Below are positions 21,921 to 34,300 of a stretch of DNA of 64,000 nt, piece by piece. The notes under the pieces are model-generated. The model was not told where the DNA came from, did no database searches, and was given only the letters and a program-made list of their open reading frames with translations. Within the stretch, counting starts at the first letter, position 1; every line of letters starts with the position of its first letter. The translations under genes were made by a program, and so were the position numbers. The stretch lies in the NCBI RefSeq assembly GCF_964204645.1, contig NC_134030.1, positions 9,298,278 through 9,362,277 on the forward strand, read 5' to 3'. This stretch comes from Tubulanus polymorphus (taxonomy: Eukaryota > Nemertea > Palaeonemertea > Tubulaniformes > Tubulanidae).

Positions 21921-24900
21921 ATGGACAGCCACGACGGTAGCAATCAGGGTCACGACATCGAAACGGCCAGCGATATGTCGTCGAGTTTGGATAGCGGGAT
22001 GACATTGACGGTCGAAAGCACCGGGGATACAACGTTGAGACTCCGCCGAAATCCCGGCCGACCAAAATTCGACGAATCGCCTCCATCGCCGCCGCCTAAA
22101 AAGAAGAAGTAAGTAAAGAAATGAATTTCAATTTTTCATTATCAAACCTTTAGCACATCCCTTTCCCTTAGCTATTCTATCTGAATTGGGGATACAAATT
22201 TTAATTTTTAAGTTCAATAATCGCCTGCGACCAGTTTCATGAAAAGTCAAACTCAAGTTTTTGGCATCATTGCTATTGGCAGCTTCTGGTTTTCAAAAGG
22301 GTGCCAATTTAGTGTTTTGGGCCCAAAAATTTGTGATAGGAAGAACACTGATCTAGACTCGGGTGCCTGACTTATTTGGTAGTTGTGCTCAGTATCTATA
22401 TCCACTGATGTGAGTGCTTCATAATCAACAACACATGCAACTGACTAAAACAAGCAAAATAACAGGTTTCTTGGGATACCCAGGAATATTTGCTAGATAT
22501 CACTTCTCAGTTGGGGCCATCGATGTATGCGCTGCAGATCTAGAGATTGGCACAAGCCACGGGCGCAGAAACTCATTTTCACTAGATTTTTGATGTATGC
22601 CTGGATAAGTTCAGTTGTTAGTCCGATGTGCCCTAGGCTTAGTAGCTACCTTTGGTATTGTTTCTTAATAATAGGCCCTTTAATGAGAACATTTTTGTAG
22701 AAACAAAGATGTGTAACTAACAATTTTTAAGGATGTCCATTAAAGCTAGAACCCAAATTGACCAATTTCAGGCACAAAAAGCACAAGAAGCACAAAAAAG
22801 AGAAACGGGATCACGAAAAACCGGCCGTGTTGCCGACGGAGCCAGTCGCCAGTACGTCCAGTGCTAAAGACGAAACGACGAAAGACGAGGACGATTCGTT
22901 CGAGACGAATTTCGACGATTTTCTGGATACGATCACGGCCACGTGCACGACGGAGGCGCTACTTGAACGCGCTATGTCGGAGGATTCGACGAACCTGTCG
23001 GAACGCGAGGGGTAAGAAACAGGAGGTTTTTGGAGAAATTATCTATAACTGATAAGGTCCAGCCTTTTGCACTCGGGGGGTCGGGGCTGGCACCATCTAT
23101 TAGTCAGGCCACTAATTTGAGTGATAAAGGTGACATCCGAGCTTCAATTTATCCAGTGCCCAGGATCCATTTTCAGGCCCAGTACCCAATCACTTTTTGT
23201 TGGAAAGAGTGACACATCTGAACTGCAGTTCTTAGTTACTACTCAGTAAACGTGTCAGTTCATGTACCCAGTGCAGAGAGGAGAGATGGAGTAGTGTAAT
23301 CTAAATGATAGCACAGGATTCATCTATCAGGCCATGACCAAAACATGCAATGGAGTGTTTTGTAGTTAAAAGCGTTTGATAATGAATCCGTAATATCTCA
23401 TTTCAGGAGTGACAAGATCTGCGCGTTTTGTAATTGCGGCGACCGCAGTCTGCTTGGTCAGGGCGACATGACGCACTACGAACCGTCGCCCGGATTCAAT
23501 CCGTTCAAAAAACAACAGAACAAAAATCGTCGGTCCAGCGACGAAGATAAACAGCCCGGCGTGAAGAAGAAAAACAATAAACAAAGGTATGAGAAATCAG
23601 ATAGATCGGTGGTAGCAATCAGCTGTTAAACTTAAACCAACTTTACGGTCAACTGGGCTCAGGCTCTAGATATGATTTGCGGTCATGCTTTTATTCATGT
23701 GACCGGTAAATGTAAGAAACATTTGTTCTTTCATGATATGTGTATCTCGATCCTCCCTCGGCGGGGATTCAAACCCTGTCATAGCTTGGGTGCTCAGGTT
23801 TTCCACGATAAGACTTCTGGCGCCAATCGGATTGCCTGTTGTATAATCGCCGACGCAACTTTCAGGCATAAACAGTTTATGCGTTTAACTATAAATCTAT
23901 AGTTTTATTATGAATGGCAAAAGCTGGCCTAAAATAAAACAGGATTTCTGATTGGCTAATAATGACACTATCTTAGCTGCACACCACTTGGGCTCGTGTG
24001 GCAGCGTCGATGCCATCAGGTTTGAATCCCTGCCGAGGAAGGATGTAGAAAAATGAAATCGCATTTGAAATAATCTCTGTGACGTGGTTTTATGTGATTT
24101 TACTCGTCGTCTAGGGAACGCAGCAAATCGCCACGACGACAAGCAGGCGTCGACGACGAGGGTCGGCCGGTGTTGATCTCGGACGAGTTGAGCGTCGTCG
24201 GCTACGTCGAGGACGTCAACTTGTCGAAGGTATTCGAGCCGACCGGTCACGCGTGGGCGCATCATTGCTGTGCTGCCTGGTCGGAGGGAGTCATTCAGGC
24301 GGAAGACTATTCGTTGATGTTCGTCGATAAAGCTGTTTTTGCCGGATTATCGCAGGTAAAGTGACAAGCATCATTTCTTGAAAATCTGAATTATGTCTGA
24401 GTGATTTGATAGCATAAATTTCAAACTGAGCATTTTAGCCCAATTATAATAATAATTTATTGAGCCTAAAATCCATATAAAATATGCTCATTGGCTTTAC
24501 AATATAAAAACACAATTTAAACATAAAGATAGAAAAAACAATTTACATCATTAGTTAAAAGCTTAAAAGCTTTAGTGAACAAATGGGTTTTAAGTTGCGA
24601 TTTAAAAACATCAGTAGAAGGACTAAATTTAATTGCATCTGGTAAGGAGTTCCAAAGTAGTAAGGCAGAGTAAGAAAAGGCCCTGTGACCCGCAGAGACT
24701 AGATTGACACGAGGGATGGCTAGAAGTGATTGACTGTTTGATCTTAACACTCTAGAGGATGCATTGTATTGTACTAATGATTTCAAATATTGTGGGGCCT
24801 GACCATTCAAGGATTTATAAGTAAGAATCAAGATTTTAAATTGGATGCGAATCCAATATCCAAAATATTTATGATCAGTGATAAAAACATTAGTTAGTAG

Positions 24901-25343
24901 TATAAGTGTGAAATTTTCGAGGTCGATTGAAATTAATGCGAACTGGAACTATTTGATTCTATGAGAAGAATTATTTTTTTCACTACAGATATAGAGTGAA
25001 CGAACAAGTTTCTTTTTTTTTCTGATACAAAATATGCACGAACATAGTACATTTTAAAATATGGCCGAATAAACCTCTGATTTGGGGATGTTCAAATAAT
25101 CAATTCAGAAACAGAAATTGAAAAAAAAAATCTAGGTAAAACCTTCAAAACCTTCATCGGGGCTCATATTATTGTTTCAGAAATGTTCGTACTGTTGTAA
25201 GTTTGGTGCGACGATTAAGTGTCGTACGAGCAAATGTAACCGGATCTACCATTACCCGTGTGCGTCGGCTAGCGGCTGCTTCCAGGACATCAAAACGCTG
25301 TGGTTACTGTGTCCTGATCATTCCGATCAGGCAGAGTCTTTAT
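21921..25343 (+). CDS. KMT2C/D: KMT2 exons 1-5: N-terminus and extended PHD (ePHD1)
   Basis: Exons 21921-22108, 22772-23011, 23407-23586, 24115-24355 and 25181-25343. Residues about 42-49 (RRNPGRPK) resemble an AT hook, a feature I associate with KMT2C more than KMT2D. A Lys/His-rich run (KKKKHKKHKKHKKEKR) spans the exon 1/2 junction and an acidic stretch follows. ePHD1 starts in exon 3 (ICAFCNCGDRSLLGQGDM..YEPSPGF), continues through HAWAHHCCAAWS in exon 4 and ends with KCSYCCKFGATIKC and HYPCASASGCF in exon 5. The initiator ATG is the first in the frame, but non-coding upstream exons are possible. Confidence 0.9.
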
Positions 25344-28300
25344 GTAAGTATTTTTGTATTTCAATGAATAGATTTTAGAACGTTTCGAATTTTCGATTGA
25401 TTGTAGTTCATTTGCTAAAAACGAAAGAATAGTAATTACATCTGCAATAGTTAGTTATCTGTTACTTTTAACAGATCAGGGTCCAGTTTCATGCATAAGT
25501 ATAACCTTAAAACAGTATATTTGCAATAGTTAGTAATCTGTTACTTTTAACAGATCAGGGTCCAGCTTCATGCAGAAGTTGAAGCTTACAATGGTCGAAT
25601 TGATGGCCTCTCTGAAAAACCAAACGCAGCTGAACCCAAAATTTTAGAAACTTGTATAATCCAGATTTGGACTTAAATGCACTTATTAGCTAAACTGGGT
25701 GAACTAGTTTATTAGCTTTGCCTTATTGAAGTATTTAGGTGGTAAGAAAAAAAGCGAGGCAATTGTCCTGAAACTGTTAGCGCACAAAGACATTCAGTGC
25801 ATATATACCGCACAGCTATATATTGATAATGAGCTTTGCTAGTACACTGTACCGTAGTGTATTGATATAATTAGTAGATAGAGAATATCTGTTAAATGAT
25901 AATAATCCACGTCAAATAGGCCTTCAGTGAAATATAAGTAACTTACAACATATCGCAGTATGCCCCTTTATACAACAAGAGCAATGGGGTGAACTTTTTC
26001 GAAATCTTCAAATTATCTTCATCACTTTAACGTTACAATTAGTCAGTATTGAAAGGGTTTTAAATGATTTATTCATACTCTGCAGGTAAAATGGAAGCGT
26101 TGTGCGTTGTATGCGATACCGCCGGCAACATCTCCGAACAACTGTTCTGTACGAGCTGCGGCCAGCACTACCACGGCAACTGCCTCGACCCGCCCGTCGA
26201 GGTGAACCCGGTCGTGCGCGCCGGCTGGCAGTGTCCCGAATGTAAAATCTGTCAGACTTGCCGACAGCCCGGCGACGACAATAAGATGCTCGTCTGCGAC
26301 ACGTGCGACAAAGGTTACCACACGTACTGCCTACGCCCGCCGATGACAACGATCCCGAAGAATGGCTGGAAATGCAAGGTGCAGTTGTTTATTTCAATAA
26401 TTCGTAGTTAAACAGGGTCCTTGCGAATTCCTTAAAGACTCCTTCTAAACTGAAAATGCTTTTAAAGGTGCTTGAAACTCATTTGATTTGAGCAAAATGC
26501 ACAAAACTCCTTCAAAATCTCCTTCAATTCTTTGAGTAATAGGCAATTAGAAATGTTTGTAGTTGCACAGTAGACTACCCCTTAATTGGATCGGTACAGT
26601 TGGGACCAGGATTTTTTTCTTTACCCAATTAAGCAGTCATCTAATCAGAAACGGAGGTTAGTAGTGTAACGGATACACTTGCTTACAAAAACCACCAAAT
26701 TAACAGTTTACCAAGATAAACAGTAAGGATTTTAGAGGAGTCTATAGTAATTGGGATATGGAAGTAATGCACAGACTTCCTCGAAATTTTAAATTTCCTC
26801 CTTCGGATAAAACTCCTAGAAGTCTCCTTATAACCAGGAATGACTAATCTGTGGAGACCCTGTTGAGACTAAATTAACCCAGCGAGCTGTTTATGATAGA
26901 TAGATAGATAGATTTATTGCTCACAAAATTTACAAATTTGCGAAGAGCAAAAGCCAGTTACAAGATACATTATTATACAAATAACATACAATGAAAATTG
27001 ACAGTACATACAATTGATGGACATATATATGCAACAAGTGCATTATCTGGCATTTATGCACTTAGGTATTAAAGTATCTTAAACATTTCTGTATATATGA
27101 AATGAGGTTTTTTAATTTCACGCCAGTTGTACAAAATAACTCTTTAGATTTATGCGATGTAGGATTGTTTATATAATATTGCTTGACATATTGATACCGA
27201 TTGTGCAACATATTTTATCTGTAGAGTTGTCGATATTGCGGCGACTGCGGCACGAAAGTACCGGGCACGAGTAACAGCGCGCGATGGCATCTCAACTATT
27301 CCGTCTGCGATGTCTGCTACCAACAACGTAACAAAGGCGCCACCTGTCCGCTGTGCGGGAAGGCATATCGTCATCTGCTCCAGTCGAAATCGATGCTGCA
27401 CTGTCATCGGTGTCGCAAGTAAGTCTTGTTAAGATTGGTCCACTAGGTAACCGTCGTGCAAATTGTTAGTTATTTTCGAATTGTCATTTTTCAAACTTTT
27501 GTCGTAGGTACGTTCATCCGACCTGCGATCCAGGAGGGGCATACGAACAACAAGCTAGTTATATTTGTCCCATCTGTATAGCCCACTGCCCGGTAAGTTA
27601 CTTAATTTCCCTATTTCCGTCCTGTATTTCTAGTTTGCGGGCCTGCATTTGTACTGATCAGTGTGAAACTGCCACCAAATTGTTCGATATTTTCCATTTC
27701 CAAGTTCCGTTGCTTTATGATATTTATTAGTATAGCTCAACCAAAATTTTGTGAATTTTCCGGTAACTCGATAAATGATTTCATCCAAACTAAAACGTGT
27801 TCCAAAATTAACATGAGTCTGGGAATCGTTATCTTTATCGTGCACAGGCCATAGCCCGGTCTTGAAATTGAAAATGTCAAATTTGAGATCGAGAAATTAT
27901 GTAGACCAAGGAGGTGAAGGAGTTGAATTTTTGGCATGCATTCACATTGTTCTGTATTGTCTGATTGTAAAATTTTCCACGAATTCTATCTTTTCTGAAT
28001 TTGTCTGAATATCTTAAAAATTCAGGAGGACGCCACCGAGAGTCCGCGAACGATCGAGGAAACGGAAGGCGAGGGTTCGAACTTGTTTCCGGCTATTATG
28101 CCCGGCGGTCAGGCGGCCGTTCAAGATCCAGCATCGTCTGCGTTCTACGGCGACGCTGTCGCGGCGATGATGGACGTCGATAATCCCAATCAACAATCGG
28201 CCAGTCAAATCGCGCCTCGCTTGACGGCGTTGTTGTCAGGCGCGGACGTCAGATGCGGCCCGGGTAAAGGCAAACCGCCAATGATAGCCGCGAAGAAACG

Positions 28301-31300
28301 ATTGGCTGCCGGTCGACCGAAGGTACGGCGTTCTTTACGATGACTCGGGTTATGTTATTATCAGGGTGGCCGCTTACCTTAGAAATTAGGGGAAAAGTCT
28401 GGCAATTTGTTTTCTTTAAAAATCATGGAATAGTTAGGGAATTTTGTAAATAAGCCAGGGAAAAAAGTCAGGGAAATTTGTCGAGATTACTTGATCGTGC
28501 TTAAGATGAAATAGTTTCTGTCAATGTCTTACATATCTGACTGTGTTAATTGATTGAATTCTTAGCAGATCTAAAACGGGGAAAAATTTACATGTTATTC
28601 GAATAAAAGTGGGCGCCCTGATGATACTTAGCAAAACATCTAAAAACGAATGTATGAATATGGCCGCATTTTCGTTATCTGAAATGATTTCTATGATGTT
28701 AGTGACTGTATCGAGATGATAGGTAATATAACAGTAAACTCCACGTGCCCCAGATCTCGGCTGGAACAATGAAATTTCCCACTGATATCTGAGCGATAAT
28801 AGGTCATTGTCACATGAAATAGAGTAGTAACTTTTCAAACGGATTGTCTAGGGTTAGGGCTTACAATTGGCTCTGTCACAGGGGTAGTCCACCATAGCGA
28901 ATGATTCCACGTTACAGCTGTGCAAACTTTGTTATCTTATCGCGATTGAGGATTGAGTAACTTAGAAAATACCTGATAACGCGCGCTTGTTTTTCTCCTA
29001 CAGAATCGCCTCGGCGCTGCCGGAAAGAAACACCGTCCTTCGATTTCGATTCCGAAAAGACGTGGGCCGAAGCTGAAGAAATCGCATGTCGTGAGTACTT
29101 TTCGAGATTTTGATGATATTGCAAGTTGATGTAAAATTGTGTTAATCTAAAAAAATTTTCCAATATATGTTCGATAGAGATTTCTCATCAACCGGATTCA
29201 GTTCAACAGTGCAAAGTCATCTGAATTAAGTCGTCTGCCTTAATCTATAATGTGAAAATATTCTTCATCCATGAATTGATTTACAATATTATAGCTCTCG
29301 GGTTATCGGCTCGAATTAACGAAGGCTTTAGTTAGACCTGACATGTATTTTCTGAGTAAATCGATTTTGTTTTCACGTGTGTGTGTGTGTGTGTGTGTGT
29401 TTATAGGGTACTAGTAAAGATAAAGACGATGATGACGACCATCATTCAACCGTCGTGCTTTGTAAAACAACGGATCAGTTCGTGTTGGAACAGGTATGCG
29501 AAGAAATATAAAGCCGTAATTAATCGCGAAAACACTAAACAATTAGAATTATACCAGATTTGGCAGAAAACTTATAGATAGACATGAGAGGAGTTAATGT
29601 CGCCATTTTCGTTAAAAATTAAAACCATCACATTTGGTATTTCCATTTGCTCAGTAGGTAACCGCTAGTCCGACTGTGGCATGCTAGAGTTTACTAGTAG
29701 TAGTTCGTTGTTCGCGTTCTTCAATTTCTTCTACATTTCGATTTAAAAATCAAATCAACTTTTCACATCGGTTGAATCAAAAGTTGATTGAAAATACTGC
29801 ATTATTGTCATTTCGTTTTGTGCCGGGCTGATTTCTAGTTATATTCGTAGCTTTTTCTTCGTATATAAAGTAGTTGATGGAACCAGCATTTTTGATTAGT
29901 AATATGAATAATTCAGCTATACATTATGCAAAGAGCAATAGGGCTCGAACCGCGTGCACTTTACGAAAGTAATCCGTACTAGTTAAATGAGTTATTAGTT
30001 TTACGTTATGTCTAGGATATGTGTATGGCCTGCGGTGCGTACGGTCGAGATGAAGAATCGCGTTTGATCGTTTGCGTTCAATGCGGGCAATGTTATCATC
30101 CCTACTGCGCAAATATCAAAGTAAGTATCTCAAACCTGACTACGACCACTGTCTCAGAGTAGTTTCTCTTCTTTTTAAGTGCTCAACTAATACTAAAGAG
30201 ATCAAAATATTCTCAAAATCAGAATGATAATCTAGTTTATCTCAAATTAAAGCTATCCCAGTACTATTTTCGATGTCCGATTATGCTAGATTTTGGTGAA
30301 AACTATAACAATTACAGATATTATCAGGTTGTGTGGTCTGAAAATTCATAACGTAATTCCTTTCTCAAGTTTCGAATTTACTACCGCTAGGTGACTAAAG
30401 TGATACTAGAGAAGGGATGGCGTTGTTTAGATTGTACGGTGTGCGAAGGTTGTGGTAAACCTCACGATGAAAGTCGTCTGCTGTTGTGCGACGAATGCGA
30501 TATCAGTTATCACATTTACTGTCTCGATCCGCCCCTCGATCACGTTCCGAAGGGCACCTGGAAGTGTAAATGGTAAGTAGCGGAAGCTTTTCAGTCGTGA
30601 TAATATTAAATCCTGCGCTAAGAATAATGAAACTTAAGAAAAATGAACTTACCTGGAAATCAGGGAAAAGTCTGCGAAATCTGTTGTGACGGCTAGATCG
30701 TGTACAAAATCAAACCACGCTATATGTATTTGTCTCGTATATCCGAGTCGGGAAAATAAGATAAAAACACACCATGTAAAAATTAAATTTCAATTAAAGT
30801 TAATTAATTTTAAAATCGAGAATTTATTAATTCAAAAGATAAGTCAGGGTAAACAATGTGCATGTCAGGGAATAGTCAGGAAAAAGTCGAGGAAAAAGCA
30901 ACTCATAGGCCACCCTGATCACCCCGTTTTACTCAATTGATAATCTGTTATTTACGTGCGATTAGGTGCGCCATTTGCACGACTTGTGCGACCACAGATC
31001 CGGGATTCGCTTGCCAGTGGCAGAACAACTATTCGCAATGCGGCCCGTGTGCTAGTTATTATTCATGTCCAGCATGCTATAGGCAATACAGAGACGAGGA
31101 ACTCATCATTCAGTGCATTCAATGCGACAGGTACGTTCAACTCCAGATGAATTATTTGTTTTGACTTTTCGCAATACATTTGATAATGTAGGTTTGATGG
31201 AGATACGTACGTATTAATTGGCTGCCTTGGCCCCCATTCTGATATTCGATCCATTCTCACCATTAATCCAATTTATGATCGTCAAGGCTTAATATGGCAA

Positions 31301-34300
31301 AAATTAACTTAAGATCATAAAAGCATGCCAGACATTATAGATATTTCATCATCGGTTCTTCCATGTAATGAGAAAGAAATTCCCTATTATTTTACGTACA
31401 TAGATTCATTGAAAGTTATCGTCTAAAATGATTATCTTGACTCAAAAAACTTTCAGATGGTTACATGCTATATGCGATGGATTGAAAACAGAGGAAGATG
31501 CCGAAAAGGCGTCTGAATTCGGTTATCAGTGTTTGTTTTGTCGTCCGAAGACCGGTGCTATGGGACCATGTAAGTTCATACATACCAATATGTGCACTTT
31601 TCTGTCAATGATAATGGGTCTACAATAATATCAATCCACTATTAAATTGAGTTTCACAATTTAATTCATTTTTTTTAATCCTCCTGCAATATACTTAGAG
31701 TGAGAAATTGTAAGAAGTAAAATGACATGGTGGCCATTTACCTACAAAACAGGGAAAAGTCAGGGAATAGTTGGGGAAATTTGTAGATAAGCTCAAAATC
31801 AGGGAAATTTGTTGAGATTGTTCGATCGTGTTTAAAATCTGTTTCCGTCTATGTATTGCATATTTGACTGTGTTAATTGATTGGATTCTTAGCCGATCAA
31901 GTCAGGGAAGACAATGTACATGTGTACAGTGGATCGGTTTGGCCGAGTGGTTAGAGCGTTCGGCTCTGGGAAGCCAGGTCGTGGGTTCGAACCCTGTACA
32001 ATGCCGTAGTGTCCTCGGGCAAGACACTTATCTTCATTGCCTGTCTCCACCCAGGATTAAATGGGTACCTAGCCTGATAGATGACTCCTGAGCGCTTGTT
32101 AGCAGCTCGGTGTTACTTCTCCCGAGGGAGAGATGACTGATACATGTTAGAGTATAATAAAATTGGCCGGGGTAATAATACCGAAAATGTAAAGCGCTCT
32201 GAGCAGCTTGGCTGGATTTTTGCGTTATATAAGATACATATTATTATTGTTACATTCAGGGAAATAGCCAGTCAAATATAAGTGGCCACCCTGTTGAATC
32301 AATTTTTAGACACTTATGCCAAATGGGTAGAATTTTATGATCAGATAATCATGTGAACTGTCTTATGTTATTTGATTAGTGCCCATGCCGTCACCTCTTC
32401 CGTCGCCGGAGCCGATAATGCCGTCTCCTCCGCTGATGCGAGAACCTGAGCTGCCGCCGCGGCCGCATTTCATGATCGACGGCGTTCTGTTGTCGGAAGA
32501 CGGTTTAGGAATGATGAAGGAGTTGATGATGGAATCGCCGAAAAAACGTCGCAAGCAACGCCGCACGGCCAGCACCGACATGTCGATTCAACAGCATCCG
32601 CAGATCAGCCGTCTGCTGTCAGTCAGCGACCGCGAAGGTTCATTCGAGATCGATGACACCGACGAGCTTCTTAAAACAGGTATGGTACTCATGACCTTTT
32701 TGTAATTTCATGATATACCAATGCCAGTTTGGATCGAGTTCCTCAGTTGTGAGTTCGAGTTAACTCTGAGTTAAGATTAGTTCATTTTCGATGTTTTAAC
32801 TCGGAGTCAAATCTTAAATTACAACTGTGGAACTGGGTCCTGATGGCTTAAGTTTGAGATTTTCCCTGAGGGCCATAGTTGTGGTTTGAAATTCGACTCA
32901 ATAAATCAAAGTATTGGAAATGAAAAATTAGAGAGTCAAATCTAACAACTGATGACTGGGTCCGGTCTTAATTATTCTGATTCAATAGGTTTCAGGTTGA
33001 CCTTTTTTAACTGGTTTCGAAAGGCATATCCTTAATTAACTAGAAATTTCCTTATTTTGATTTGGTATGGATATTTCAATAGATATGGATGCTGAAGAAA
33101 TGGCTAAAATTCCGGAAGAAGAGGCCAGTCTAATTGGTGTCGATGGCGAACCTCTGGTGAAAACAACCGACGGGGCACCCGCGATAGAAGGCGGCGTTAA
33201 AAAACGACAAAAACGCCGCCCGATCAAACCAGGTATCGGGGGCTTCTTCGCGAGGTCGCGCGGAGCCGGTCGAAGCATGTTCCGTCGAAACATGATGTCG
33301 AAATTCCCGATAGCTTCGACGTCGACGGTCGGAGAATGCGACTTCTTCCCCGGGGAGGGCGAGAAAAAACGCAAAGGTCGACGACCGGTGAAGAAAAAAG
33401 AGAAAAAGACTCTGGAGGATAATTATCCGGTTTATTTGACAGTAAGATTTGCCCTTCCATTCGTTATATGTTGTTCACAACTTTCGCGTGCCTCTGAACA
33501 TTTCTTTCGCTTTGAAAATGGGTTCCGCTTGTAAGCGGCATTAAAGAGCAGGCCCAGGGTGGTCACTGACCTGGGAAACCTGGAAGACTCAGGGAATCAG
33601 GAATATTTAGAAAAAAAATTGGGGCAAACTCAGGGAATTTGACAAATTTTACCAAATACCAGGAAAATGCAGGAAATTAGGATGATGCTATTGACCAGGT
33701 GTTTCTTTATCAGTAGTTGATTCAATGGAAAATGAATGAATTGTTACATTTGAAACCTACAGATTTCTCCGATTCACTCAGGGAATTTTATGTGATGACT
33801 TGGAAAACATCAGGGAAAATGACCCCCCTATGTGCTCTTTTCGAATACAGCAATTATGTCATTTGTAGTCATATCGTCGACCTCTTTTGTAGGCAAAAAA
33901 GCGTCTACCGATGCTAATCATGCTTGAATTTAAATGAATGTAAAATTGAGGTTTGGATCATTGTGGAAATATCCTGTTGACAAATTTTTTACAACCCACA
34001 CCACAGGGTCATACCCTAGCAGACTTTACTGCACCTTGATAAACTATTGGTTCATTGATCTTAAGATTAATTTTGTAAACGTTAAAATTTTCATTTTTAG
34101 GAGGCATTTTTCGGTAATGATTTGATGGATGAAAAAGCGGTGACGAAGGATGCAGACGCGATCAGTATCGCGTCCGAAGACGATCAGGACGATTTGTCGC
34201 CGTTGAAAACCGATAAATCGGACACGTTCACGTTCATTCCGTCTCCTAAACGTCTGACGTCGCAACAAACGCAAGATCACCACGAGGACATGCATAATCT

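Noticed and set aside
31931-32010. Functional tRNA-Ser or tRNA-Leu genes at the SINE heads
   Set aside because: A and B boxes are present, but the sequence runs on into a SINE body shared by the second copy at 34354, so these are SINE promoters.
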